Assembly (NCBI GenBank): GCA_903870275.1
Contig: CAIQCK010000083.1
Location: 1-54,164, forward strand
Length of the DNA: 54,164 nucleotides
Source: an uncultured bacterium
Lineage (GTDB): Bacteria > Verrucomicrobiota > Verrucomicrobiia > CAIQCK01
Reading direction: 5' to 3'
Position numbers and translations under genes: made by a program. A model generated the notes under the pieces. It did not search any database. It saw only the letters and a list, made by a program, of their open reading frames with translations, and was not told the DNA's origin. This document shows, piece after piece, positions 15,109 to 22,656 of this stretch. Numbering within the stretch: the stretch's first letter is position 1; every line of letters starts with the position of its first letter.

Positions 15109-15579
15109 ATGATCACCATAAGCCGTGCCACTCCCGAAGACGCGGAAACCATTTTGGCGTTGCAGAAGCTCGCGTATCAATCGGAAGCAAGGCTCTACAA
15201 CGACTGGTCGCTGCCTCCCCTGACCCAAACCCTTGATTCTCTGCGCAATGAGTTCGCGGATTCGGCGGTTCTCAAGGCGACGATGGCCGATCGCATTGTC
15301 GGTTCAGTCCGGGCCAAAGTCAGCGGAGGCACTTGCGCCATCGAGCGACTCATTGTTCATCCGGAGTTTCAAGGACAAGGCATCGGTTCCCAATTGTTGC
15401 GGGCGGCCGAGGCGAGTTGCGCGGGCGTGGCAAGGTTCGAACTCTTCACTGGGAGCAAGAGCGAAGGCAACCTCCGCCTCTATCAGCGCCATGGCTACAC
15501 CATCACCCACACCCAGCCGATCTCGCCAACCGTGACCCTCACGTATCTCGAAAAACCGGCGAAGATCGCCGAAAGGTAG
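15109..15579 (+). CDS. GNAT family N-acetyltransferase
   Basis: This 156-residue single-domain GNAT enzyme begins TISRATPEDAETILALQ. Motif A is IERLIVHPEFQGQGIGSQLL, with the acetyl-CoA-binding QGQGIG loop, and motif B holds NLRLYQRHGYT. It transfers an acetyl group from acetyl-CoA to an unidentified amine. ATG 15109 starts right at the first beta-strand. The stop codon TAG lies inside the left arm of a large palindromic element (15575-15696), which may serve as its terminator. Confidence 0.85.
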   Translation: MITISRATPEDAETILALQKLAYQSEARLYNDWSLPPLTQTLDSLRNEFADSAVLKATMADRIVGSVRAKVSGGTCAIERLIVHPEFQGQGIGSQLLRAAEASCAGVARFELFTGSKSEGNLRLYQRHGYTITHTQPISPTVTLTYLEKPAKIAER

Positions 15580-15696
15580 GGCGAGGCGTCCCGCCGAGCC
15601 GTAACCGATGACGACCCAACGCACGGCTCGGCGGGACGCCTCGCCCTGCCTTTGAACCCAAACCCAACACTGTCCCGCGTTTTAACGCGCCCTACC
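15575..15696. repeat. Palindromic element with perfect 24-bp hairpin arms
   Basis: The outer arms GGTAGGGCG (15575-15583) and CGCCCTACC (15688-15696) enclose a perfect 24-bp inverted repeat (15578-15601 / 15624-15647, core GGCGTCCCGCCGAGCC) and a smaller GCG/CGC stem near 15676. It overlaps the stop codon of the GNAT gene. REP-like. Confidence 0.75.
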
Positions 15697-15856
15697 AACG
15701 ACAACCCGGTAGAGCCGAATCCCTGGGCCGGCCAAAAGAATGCGATGTCGATTTAAGAACATTTCGGCGCGCCCGGCGGTCGCGCCCCACCGCCATTACA
15801 CCGCAAGCTCATATTTGCGGTTTGTCGCCGATCATGTTCTATTCGCTCAACTTCCC

Positions 15857-16285
15857 ATGAGACTCTGGACAATTCATCCGCGGTATCTCGACGCGAAAGG
15901 ATTGGTCGCGGTCTGGAGGGAGGCGCTGCTGGCTCAACGGGTGCTCGCGGGAGCCACCAAGGGTTATCGTCATCATCCGCAGCTTGCGCGGTTCCGGGCG
16001 CAGGCCGATCCTCTCGCCGCCATCGCGACATTCCTGGTCGGCATTGCCCGCGAGGCGCAGCGCAGGGGCTACCATTTCAATGCCACCAAGATTTTGCCGC
16101 GGCGGTTCGGCGGGCGGATTCCCGAGACGCGCGGACAGTTGCTCTACGAATGGCGTCATCTCAAGGCGAAACTGCGACGGCGGGCGCCCTTGATCTATCG
16201 CCGGTTTCGGAGCGTCACCGCGCCGAAGCCGCATCCGCTGTTTCGCATCGTGCCGGGCGATGTCCGGGAATGGGAAAAGAAGTGA
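15857..16285 (+). CDS. Pyrimidine-dimer DNA glycosylase-like protein (endonuclease V type)
   Basis: This 142-residue protein matches the pyrimidine dimer DNA glycosylase family through MRLWTIHPRYLDAKGLVAVW, QRVLAGATKGYRHHPQL and FNATKI. T4-type enzymes of this fold use the N-terminal amine after Met removal, cleave the glycosidic bond at UV dimers and nick the backbone. Related bacterial proteins are often annotated only by this similarity. ATG 15857 places the conserved MRLW at the N-terminus; the longer ORF upstream (from 15740) has no similarity. It is flanked by two repeat elements. Confidence 0.8.
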   Translation: MRLWTIHPRYLDAKGLVAVWREALLAQRVLAGATKGYRHHPQLARFRAQADPLAAIATFLVGIAREAQRRGYHFNATKILPRRFGGRIPETRGQLLYEWRHLKAKLRRRAPLIYRRFRSVTAPKPHPLFRIVPGDVREWEKK

Positions 16286-16298
16286 GGGTGCAGCCGGC

Positions 16299-16325
16299 AG
16301 GCCGGCTGCCGGATGAAACCGGCCG
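16299..16325. repeat. GCCGGC-rich palindrome
   Basis: A GCAGCCGGC-AG-GCCGGCTGC dyad (perfect 9-bp arms) followed by a further GCCGGC repeat lies just after the glycosylase-like gene. It could act as its terminator. Confidence 0.45.
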
Positions 16326-16441
16326 GCTATGTTTGTGGCGCCGGCACGCCGCGGCGCATCCACAAAATATAGGTATTTTCTCTTGACACGATCACTAATT
16401 CTCTATACTTTCCACCCCGCAATGAAACGCAAGACTGAAGC

Positions 16442-16631
16442 CGTAACTATGCAGTTGCCGCCGCCCCTCACCCCGGCCCTCTCCCCACTCACGTGGGGAG
16501 AGGGAGAAGTTATCGCACGACTAACGGCGTTCACTATTTGGTGACCGCATTGCGGAGGCCCCATTCCCTCTCCCCATCCGATGAGGAGAGGGTCAGGGTG
16601 AGGGGCGCCCGGGTTCAATTGCATAGTTACG
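16442..16631. repeat. MITE-like nested inverted-repeat element, copy 1 (190 bp)
   Basis: Terminal inverted repeats CGTAACTATGCAGTTG (16442-16457) and CAATTGCATAGTTACG (16616-16631) match at 15 of 16 positions. Inside are two CCCTCACC..CTCTCCCC / GGGGAGAGGG stems. A second copy with related ends (ATGCARTTG/ATGCARTKG core) lies at 52636-52840. No ORF. Confidence 0.75.
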
Positions 16632-16654
16632 ACTGAAGGCGGAAGGCGGTGATG

Positions 16655-16937
16655 CTGCCGCAACAACAAATGTACAAAACGAACCCAAATGATGGACGCG
16701 AGCAAGACATGAAAACACCGTTTTCCATTGAAAAATGAACATTCCGAGTTGGAGAGGTCCCCGTGAGAAAACATGTTTTTACGAAACGAACCCAAATGAA
16801 GAAATGCAAATACTGTGATTGCAGCATCTTGTGAAAAGCGGCCGACAGGGAGAAAACAAAACGAAGCCAAATGAGCCAAGTGATACGGATAAATCCGATA
16901 AAATCCGGTTGAATCCGGCCAAATCCGACCCGATGAG
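16655..16937 (-). repeat. TTTGGGTTCG module plus CGGATT repeats, copy 1
   Basis: On the minus strand this stretch carries CATTTGGGTTCGTTTCGTAA, a TTTTTCA-A-TGGAAAA hairpin and a second CATTTGGGTTCGTTTTG block, preceded by a run of CGGATT words (16887-16937). The same order of blocks is found on the plus strand at 52258-52600. It fills the 791-bp gap between 16285 and 17077 together with the MITE-like element. No coding capacity recognised. Confidence 0.6.
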
Positions 16938-17040
16938 ATTGCAAAGGCGCGACAGTCAGCGCGGCCTTCAGCATGACGATTCATCAAGCGAGCCGTCCAT
17001 CCGGCAGCATCGTATGACGCACCGCCCCACGAACGCCGGG

Positions 17041-17068
17041 TTGATTCAGCCGTTCGTTTCGGTATGCT
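17041..17068 (+). promoter_or_regulatory. Sigma70 promoter, predicted leaderless transcript
   Basis: TTGATT (17041-17046), a 16-bp spacer and TATGCT (17063-17068), 8 nt before ATG 17077. The same promoter is duplicated at 14528-14555. Confidence 0.6.
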
Positions 17069-17076
17069 CCGGGGGC

Positions 17077-17952
17077 ATGATGAAAACACTTCCGCTGCTG
17101 GTGTTGCTCCTCTGCTCTGCCATCCTCCGCGCGGACGCGCTCGATCCGGTCCCGCTCTGGCCCGACGGCGCGCCGGGCGCGTTCGGCAAGACGGAGTTCG
17201 ACATCCCGACGTTAACACCGTATTTGCCGGACGCGGCAAAGGCCACGGGCGCGGCGATCGTGATTTGCCCCGGCGGCGGTTACGGCGGGCTGTCGAAACA
17301 CGAAGGACAGGACTACGCGCTCTACCTGAACCAGCACGGCGTGGCGGGCTTTGTGCTGCGTTACCGGCTTGGCTCGCACGGCTACCGGCATCCGGCGATG
17401 CTCAACGACGCGACGCGCGCGGTGCGGCTGGTGCGGGCGCGGGCCGGTGACTGGAAGGTGGACCCGAAGCGTGTGGGCATCATGGGTTCGTCGGCGGGCG
17501 GCCATCTCGCCTCAACGCTGGTGACGCACTTCGACGCGGGCAAGCCCGACGCGAGCGATCCGGTCGAGCGCCAAAGCAGCCGGCCGGATATCGGGGTGTT
17601 GTGTTACGCGGTGATCTCGATGGGCCCGAACACGCACGGCGGATCGAAGAAAAACCTGCTGGGAGAAAATCCGCCGGAGGAATTGGTGAAGCTGTTGTCG
17701 AACGAGCTGCAGGTGACGAAGGAGACGCCGCCATGTTTCATCTGGCACACGTATGAGGACAAGGCCGTGAAGGTGGAGAACAGCCTGGACTTCGCCGCGG
17801 CGCTGCGGCGTTGCGGCGTGCCGTTCGACCTGCATATTTATCAGCAAGGCCGCCACGGCATCGGCCTGGCCGACAAGGAGCCGTTCGCCAACCCGCATCC
17901 GTGGGCGCATGACCTCGTCTTCTGGCTGAAGGCGCAGGGGTTTGTGAAGTAG
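17077..17952 (+). CDS. Secreted alpha/beta hydrolase (BD-FAE / acetyl-xylan-esterase-like)
   Basis: This 291-residue protein has a signal peptide (about 1-20, LPLLVLLLCSAILRADA) and an alpha/beta-hydrolase fold: oxyanion-region CPGGGYGGLSKHEG, nucleophile elbow GIMGSSAGGH, and the late His in QGRHGIGL. The closest remembered group is the xylan-esterase/BD-FAE type that removes acyl groups from polysaccharides or sugars. ATG 17077 and ATG 17080 are both possible; a promoter -10 box at 17063-17068 makes either leaderless. A Tat-exported oxidoreductase follows 14 nt later, so the two are likely co-transcribed and may act on the same periplasmic sugar. Confidence 0.82.
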   Translation: MMKTLPLLVLLLCSAILRADALDPVPLWPDGAPGAFGKTEFDIPTLTPYLPDAAKATGAAIVICPGGGYGGLSKHEGQDYALYLNQHGVAGFVLRYRLGSHGYRHPAMLNDATRAVRLVRARAGDWKVDPKRVGIMGSSAGGHLASTLVTHFDAGKPDASDPVERQSSRPDIGVLCYAVISMGPNTHGGSKKNLLGENPPEELVKLLSNELQVTKETPPCFIWHTYEDKAVKVENSLDFAAALRRCGVPFDLHIYQQGRHGIGLADKEPFANPHPWAHDLVFWLKAQGFVK

Positions 17953-17966
17953 CGGCGCGGCGGGAC

Positions 17967-19382
17967 ATGAGACAACTTACAATTAGCCACGAAGATTTCA
18001 TGAAAGAAACCGGCTCCTCGATGTCCCGAAGAAATTTTCTGCGCCGCACGGCCGCGTTCACGGCGGCGTTTTCCGTCGTGCCGCGCCACGTGCTCGCGGG
18101 CGCGGGCGATGCCGCCCCGAGCCGCAAACTCAACATCGCCGGCATCGGCGTCGGCGGCATGGGTGAAAACAATCTCTACGCCTGTGCGGGTGAGAACATC
18201 GTCGCGCTCTGCGACGTGGACCCGAGTAATGCCGCCGGGACGTACCTGCAGTATCCGAAGGCGAAACAATACAAGGATTTCCGTGTCATGCTCGAGCAGC
18301 AGAAGGACGTGGACGCGGTAATCATCGCCACGCCCGACCACACGCACGCCGTGATCGCCATGGCCGCGATGCAGTGCGGCAAGCACGTCTATGTGCAAAA
18401 GCCGCTGGCGCATTCCGTCAAGGAGGCGCGCGTGCTGACCGAAGCCGCGCGCCGGCACAAGGTCGTCAGCCAGATGGGCAACCAGGGCCGTTCCGGCGAC
18501 GGCATCCGGCTGATTTGCGAATGGATCTGGAGCGGCGCGATCGGCCCGGTGCGCGAGGTGCACGCCTGGACCAACCGGCCCGTCTGGCCGCAGGGCGTTG
18601 AGGTCCTGCGGCCCACCGATACGCCGCCGCTGCCAAAGGGAATGGCGTGGGATTTGTGGATCGGGCCGGCGCCGTATCGGCCGTATCATCCGGCGTATCA
18701 TCCGGAGAAATGGCGCGCGTGGTGGGATTTCGGCACCGGCTCGCTCGGCGACCTCGGCTGCCACATCATGGACCCGGTGTTCTGGGCGCTGAAACTGAAA
18801 TATCCGGTGAGCGTGGAAGGCTGCATCTCGACGTATTGGGAGGATTTCTGGAAAAAGACCGAGCCGAAGAACGAAACGTATCCGCGCTCCAGCATCGTCC
18901 GCTACAAGTTCCCGGCGCGCGAGGAGATGCCCGAGGTCAAAATCACGTGGTGGGATGGAGGCCTGAAGCCGCCGCGCCCGGACGAACTCGAACCCGGCCG
19001 CAAGATGGGCGATGACGACGGCGGCGTGCTGTTCATCGGCGACAGAGGCAAGCTCATGTGCGGATGCTACGGCCGCAGCCCGCGGTTGATCCCGGAAACG
19101 GCGATGAAAGAGTTCAAGCTGCCGCCGAAGACGCTGGAACGCATTCCCGGCGGCCAAGCGGGACACGAGAAAGACTGGGTGCGCGCGTGCAAAGGCGGCA
19201 AACCGGCGAGTTCCAATTTCGATTACTCCGGCCCGCTGTCGGAGATGGTGCTGATGGGAAACCTCGCCGTTCGATTCCCGGACCGCCTGCTGCTCTGGGA
19301 CGGCGGGAAGATGGAAATCACCAACGACAAGGACGCCAACGCCTACGTCGCGCGACAGTATCGTCAAGGCTGGACGCTCTAG
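17967..19382 (+). CDS. Tat-exported Gfo/Idh/MocA oxidoreductase
   Basis: This 471-residue protein has a twin-arginine signal (SRRNFLRRTAAF, about 19-30, cleaved near AGAGDA), the NAD(P)-binding loop GIGVGGMGENN, the variant VQKP in place of EKP (HVYVQKPLAH), and a C-terminal substrate domain with GDLGCHIMDPVFWAL. This is the long verrucomicrobial/planctomycete form of the family; the nucleotide is presumably bound before export. ATG 18000 or 18021 could also start it and still keep the Tat motif. It forms an operon with the upstream esterase and ends at a strong terminator. Confidence 0.85.
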   Translation: MRQLTISHEDFMKETGSSMSRRNFLRRTAAFTAAFSVVPRHVLAGAGDAAPSRKLNIAGIGVGGMGENNLYACAGENIVALCDVDPSNAAGTYLQYPKAKQYKDFRVMLEQQKDVDAVIIATPDHTHAVIAMAAMQCGKHVYVQKPLAHSVKEARVLTEAARRHKVVSQMGNQGRSGDGIRLICEWIWSGAIGPVREVHAWTNRPVWPQGVEVLRPTDTPPLPKGMAWDLWIGPAPYRPYHPAYHPEKWRAWWDFGTGSLGDLGCHIMDPVFWALKLKYPVSVEGCISTYWEDFWKKTEPKNETYPRSSIVRYKFPAREEMPEVKITWWDGGLKPPRPDELEPGRKMGDDDGGVLFIGDRGKLMCGCYGRSPRLIPETAMKEFKLPPKTLERIPGGQAGHEKDWVRACKGGKPASSNFDYSGPLSEMVLMGNLAVRFPDRLLLWDGGKMEITNDKDANAYVARQYRQGWTL

Positions 19383-19414
19383 GACGACGCCAGTGAACGT
19401 GGCAGCAAGAAACG

Positions 19415-19448
19415 AAAGCCCCGCACGCCGTCGAGCGCGCGGGGCTTT
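19415..19448. terminator. Bidirectional rho-independent terminator
   Basis: Arms AAAGCCCCGC and GCGGGGCTTT (10 bp, perfect) with a 14-nt loop, flanked by A-rich and TTTTC sequence, between the convergent stops at 19382 and 19471. Confidence 0.8.
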
Positions 19449-19470
19449 TCGATTTCGTTGGATGAGTGAC

Positions 19471-19806
19471 TTAGTGAGCCGAACCTGCCGGCACGTTGAG
19501 TTGCATAAACTCGACCGGCACGCCCTCGTGCAGGATAAACGCCACCTTCACGCCGGGCGCGGCCACGAACGGCGGAACAAGTACCTTCTTGCCCTTCAAT
19601 TCCGCCTCGATGTCGTCCACCTCGTAGGCGAGGTGCGTCATCGTCTGAATCTCCTTCGGCATCGGGCTGCCGAACTCGAACCGCAGCCACTCGACTTTCA
19701 TCGGATCTGCGTCAACCGCAGTGACATAGACCTTGGCCTCTTTCAAATACGTCTCGTTCGGCCGCGGCTGCCGGGACGGGATGCCGACGTGATGGAATTC
19801 GCGCAT
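19471..19806 (-). CDS. VOC (glyoxalase/dioxygenase fold) family protein
   Basis: This 111-residue protein is a single vicinal-oxygen-chelate domain: start FHHVGIPS, metal-ligand-like THLAYEVDDIEAEL in the second beta-alpha-beta unit, and VEFMQLN near the end. These proteins bind a divalent metal and act on small oxygenated or keto compounds; the specific reaction is unknown. It lies 12 nt after the lyxose-isomerase-like cupin gene on the same strand, so it may process the same sugar. Confidence 0.78.
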   Translation of the reverse strand: MREFHHVGIPSRQPRPNETYLKEAKVYVTAVDADPMKVEWLRFEFGSPMPKEIQTMTHLAYEVDDIEAELKGKKVLVPPFVAAPGVKVAFILHEGVPVEFMQLNVPAGSAH

Positions 19807-19818
19807 GACGGGTCTCTC

Positions 19819-20529
19819 TTAGAATTTCACGCCGGGATTGGTGAAGCGCAGGCCGGCACCATCGTGATAGGTCGCGTATTCGGTCACGATCGCGCCTTCG
19901 GGGCCGGCGATCATGAAGTGTTTCGCCTCGGCCCGGTTCAGCGATGCGATCTCGCCGGGCTTCAGCCACTGGCAATGCCGGGCAGTGATGAACGACTCCT
20001 GGCTCTTCGGCAACTCGATCGGGCACGGACTGGTCGCCTCGCCTTCGCCGAACGTGAATATGCCGCCGTGGCGCACATGCCAGGCTTCCATCTTCGGCTT
20101 CGCGTCCGCCGTTTTCACGTGGGCGTGCTCGACGATCATCTGGCCGGGGAGCAGGTAGATCTCGTGGCCGAAGTAACCGTTCTCCTTGTCGTTCCACCAG
20201 AAGATGCCGCCCATGCCCACGTTGACAAAATCGTTCAGGCCGAAATCAATCGCCCAGAAATCCTTGCCCTTGAGCCTGTCCACGACCGGGTAGTGGAAGC
20301 GCTTCATCATGTCGTAGTAAGCCTTCCGCGCTTTCTCGCCGTCGAAGCTGCCGTCTTTTTTGTAAAACTCGCTGTTCTTTTGTTTCATGGTGATTTTCAC
20401 AGGGGTTGGGGTTTTCTTGCACGCGGCGCACGTGTCAGCGAAAGCCTGGCCGCCCGCCGTCAACAGCGCGGCGCCGGCCACCGCGTTTCGGATCGCCTCG
20501 CGTCGGGTCATTCTGGTGTTGTTTGTCAT
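19819..20529 (-). CDS. Tat-exported cupin resembling D-lyxose ketol-isomerase
   Basis: This 236-residue protein has a Tat-like signal (MTRREAIRNAVAGAALLTAG, about 7-26, cleaved near FADT) and a cupin core (about 120-200: GHEIYLLPGQMIVEHAHVK, PKMEAWHVRHGGIFTFG), with the EHxH...E...H metal ligands expected of cupin sugar isomerases. Lyxose isomerases of this group have the same pattern of an acidic/His cluster and 'E.W.V..G'. An exported isomerase is unusual and fits the periplasmic sugar-processing theme. GGAAAG lies upstream of ATG 20529. It is followed 12 nt later by the VOC gene. Confidence 0.7.
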   Translation of the reverse strand: MTNNTRMTRREAIRNAVAGAALLTAGGQAFADTCAACKKTPTPVKITMKQKNSEFYKKDGSFDGEKARKAYYDMMKRFHYPVVDRLKGKDFWAIDFGLNDFVNVGMGGIFWWNDKENGYFGHEIYLLPGQMIVEHAHVKTADAKPKMEAWHVRHGGIFTFGEGEATSPCPIELPKSQESFITARHCQWLKPGEIASLNRAEAKHFMIAGPEGAIVTEYATYHDGAGLRFTNPGVKF

Positions 20530-20679
20530 GATTGTCTTTCCAACCGGCGACGGCGCTCGGCCGTTGCCGGGCTACGGTTTCTAGTGAAACAAGCGCGCGC
20601 GGATAGTAGGGAACGACCCGACCAAAGCCAAGCACTTCGTGTGCAAACGGCTGGTGCGAGTCCCGCACCGTCCCGCGGG

Positions 20680-21009
20680 CTACGGCAGGAACGAGCAGAC
20701 GTATTCGCAGATGCCGGACTTGACCTCGATGTCGAAGCCCGACTTCGCCGGCACGTCGAAAAGCTGGCCGGCCGCGTAGGTGGCGACGGCGGAATTGCCG
20801 TCGAGCTTCACGACGCACTCGCCGGCAACGATCTCCATGCGCTCGGACGCGCCGGTGCCGAAGTGGAACTTGCCGGGATAGATAAGGCCGATAGTCTTCT
20901 TGCTGCCGTCCGGGAACAGAATGCTGTGGCTGATGACCTTGCCGTCGAAATAGACGTTGGCCTTCGCCACTGCCGTCACGCCGCGAAACTCCGTGGGTAT
21001 GTTTGCCAT
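20680..21009 (-). CDS. ppnP: Pyrimidine/purine nucleoside phosphorylase
   Basis: This 109-residue protein matches the PpnP (YaiE/UPF0345) family: the start FRGVTAVAKANVYFDGKVIS, SILFPDGSKKTIGLIYPG and the cupin core ERMEIVAGECVVKLDG. PpnP phosphorolyses purine and pyrimidine nucleosides to base and ribose 1-phosphate. Its length is normal for the family (about 95-110). A TTGACA at 21041-21046 with a weak AAACTA -10 box ending 8 nt before the ATG may give a leaderless message. The 150-bp gap to the cupin gene holds nothing recognised. Confidence 0.85.
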   Translation of the reverse strand: MANIPTEFRGVTAVAKANVYFDGKVISHSILFPDGSKKTIGLIYPGKFHFGTGASERMEIVAGECVVKLDGNSAVATYAAGQLFDVPAKSGFDIEVKSGICEYVCSFLP

Positions 21010-21096
21010 AGTGCCGTTAGTTTCAAGACGCGCGCCGAAATGTCAAGCCGCCGGCAACGTATTGACCAACCCAAGGCCGAGCGAAGCGCCGCGCTC

Positions 21097-21837
21097 CTAG
21101 TGCGCTTTTTCCATATATGCCGCGCGCTTCATCCTCGCATAGTCCATGATCTGGTCGAATTCCGCGTCGGTCAAGTGGGCCTTGCCCCGCATCTTTATCA
21201 TCCACTCCTGCCATTTGGCCGGATCCACGCGCGAGGGACTGGGCACGTCGTGGCAACCCAGGCACTTCGTCTGAAAAAGCTGACGCCCCGCCGCCATTTC
21301 CGGCGTTTCCTGTGCGGTCGCCGGCGCAGCGGGCCGCGGCGATTCCCGGAGCCGCTTGGCGTAGGCGCTCAGTTGGTCGTATTCATCGTCGGTCAACTGC
21401 GCCCTGCCCCGCCACTTCCACAGCCAACGATTCCACGTCATCTCCTCCACCCTCGGATTCGGCGGGTCGTGACACCGGCCGCACTTGGCCACCAGCAGCT
21501 TCCTGCCGGCGATCATCTCCGGCGGTTCCGACGACGAGGCTCCGGAGGCAGGCGCAGCAGCGGCGGGAGGCGGTGGCGGCGTTTTCGCGGCGGCCTGGGC
21601 ACCCAGTTGGACCGCGCACTCTTTGGCCAGCAGCATCGGCCACTGCGGAATATTGAAATAGCCGGGGTTTGTCTGCTTCCGCTGCCGGTAGAGGTTCCAG
21701 AACTTCTTGTTGAACTCCGAACCCGAAACGCCGAGTTGGGGATACAGCTCCACCGCCTTCCGCTGCCAGTCCTCGCCGCGCGCGGCGCCAACCGTCAGCG
21801 CAACGCCCAACACGACGGCCCAGAATCTAAAACGCAT
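21097..21837 (-). CDS. Exported dihaem cytochrome c-like protein
   Basis: This 246-residue protein has a signal peptide (about 1-20, ending ARGEDW), an N-terminal helical part, a Pro/Ala linker, and two similar c-type haem domains: KCGRCHDPP (about 125) and KCLGCHDVP (about 190), each followed by W-x-x-W/M-x-x-K-x-RG and LTDxExDQ. The two CxxCH domains are clearly an internal duplication. Distal Met ligands may be in MIKMRG/RMK regions. It is a periplasmic electron carrier of unknown partner. ATG 21837 gives the signal peptide; upstream in-frame sequence is not signal-like. Confidence 0.8.
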   Translation of the reverse strand: MRFRFWAVVLGVALTVGAARGEDWQRKAVELYPQLGVSGSEFNKKFWNLYRQRKQTNPGYFNIPQWPMLLAKECAVQLGAQAAAKTPPPPPAAAAPASGASSSEPPEMIAGRKLLVAKCGRCHDPPNPRVEEMTWNRWLWKWRGRAQLTDDEYDQLSAYAKRLRESPRPAAPATAQETPEMAAGRQLFQTKCLGCHDVPSPSRVDPAKWQEWMIKMRGKAHLTDAEFDQIMDYARMKRAAYMEKAH

Positions 21838-21936
21838 TCGTTGCACGGTTACTCCATGCCTCCATCTTGCGGATTTGTCGAGTGCAAGTTCTGCACGCTT
21901 GCCCGCCACAACATAATCAGTCCCATTCGAGGATCG

Positions 21937-22347
21937 TCACGCCCGCGATGGCGGACAGATCAATGGAATGATCTCGCGCTTGTTCCGCCGGTAGATGCGG
22001 AAATCCCCCTCGTCCACCGTGATGACGCTGTGCTTTGGAAAAAGCTCGGTCATGCGGATGAGACAGAGGTCGGCGAGGTCCGGTTTGCGGTCGGCGTAGC
22101 GTTTGGCCAGCGCGGCAAGCTGTGGGAGATGGTCGTTGCTATCGAAGGCCAGCGTGATCAGTCCCTCTTCGATCATCTCCAACACCAGTTCCACGCTGCC
22201 GAGATGAAACGCAGCCTCCGCCAACACCGCCTCGCAGGTCAGCAACGGCTCGGTGACGCGGCCGGCAACGCTCACGGCCCAGTCGTGATGAACGTCGCGC
22301 GCGTTCGCAAAGGCGACCAAAAAGCCCGTGTCGGCGATGCCGTTCAT
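21937..22347 (-). CDS. VapC-like PIN-domain toxin
   Basis: This 136-residue PIN-domain protein shows the four-acid RNase site: Asp in GIADTGFLVAF (D6), Glu in LLTCEAVLAEAAF, Asp in PDLADLCLIRM and Asp in VITVDEGDFRIY. It probably cuts RNA and is neutralised by the RHH protein encoded just upstream. The start overlaps the antitoxin stop by 4 nt (ATGA). Length and motifs look complete. Confidence 0.85.
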   Translation of the reverse strand: MNGIADTGFLVAFANARDVHHDWAVSVAGRVTEPLLTCEAVLAEAAFHLGSVELVLEMIEEGLITLAFDSNDHLPQLAALAKRYADRKPDLADLCLIRMTELFPKHSVITVDEGDFRIYRRNKREIIPLICPPSRA

Positions 22348-22556
22348 GGCCGGGAAAAGCCTTTGCGCGTAGAGAGGTCACTTGCGCCCCGGACAGCGCC
22401 TGCCAACCGCATGAATCCCTGGCCGGACTTTGCCTTGCGGGCCTTTTCCAACTGCTCGCGAACAATACGACCCTGGGAAGTGCCCGTCCGCGCCGCGGTC
22501 TGCTCCAGCCATGCGGCCAGTTCCTTTGGAACACGAACGGTAATTGTATGACCCAT
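22344..22556 (-). CDS. Ribbon-helix-helix antitoxin (VapB/CopG type)
   Basis: This 70-residue protein has an N-terminal ribbon-helix-helix (HTITVRVPKELAAWLEQTAA, RTGTSQGRIVREQLEKA) for DNA binding and toxin regulation, and a C-terminal tail for PIN toxin binding. It is first in the two-gene operon. TTGACA-N18-TACAGT is centred just upstream with the -10 ending 8 nt before ATG 22556, so the mRNA is probably leaderless. Confidence 0.85.
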   Translation of the reverse strand: MGHTITVRVPKELAAWLEQTAARTGTSQGRIVREQLEKARKAKSGQGFMRLAGAVRGASDLSTRKGFSRP

Positions 22557-22564
22557 ATGGCAGA

Positions 22565-22594
22565 ACTGTAATCACATCGGCCCTGCCTTGTCAA
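22565..22594 (-). promoter_or_regulatory. Sigma70 promoter of the vapBC-like operon, predicted leaderless
   Basis: On the minus strand TTGACA (22594-22589), an 18-bp spacer and TACAGT (22570-22565), then 8 nt to the ATG. Confidence 0.6.
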
Positions 22595-22656
22595 AACCAT
22601 TTCGCGGGTCCTTCACTTCAAGGAGATTAGACAAATCACCACCGCTTCTCCCCCCG

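Noticed and set aside
16403..17239. Minus-strand ORF of 278 codons over repeat copy 1
   Set aside because: It spans the MITE-like element and runs antisense into the esterase start; the resemblance to the ORF at 14511-15080 is explained by the duplicated promoter DNA.
19393..22551. Plus-strand open frame of 1052 codons
   Set aside because: It is antisense to at least six well-supported minus-strand genes and reads as an Arg/His/Leu/Val-rich shadow typical of high-GC DNA.
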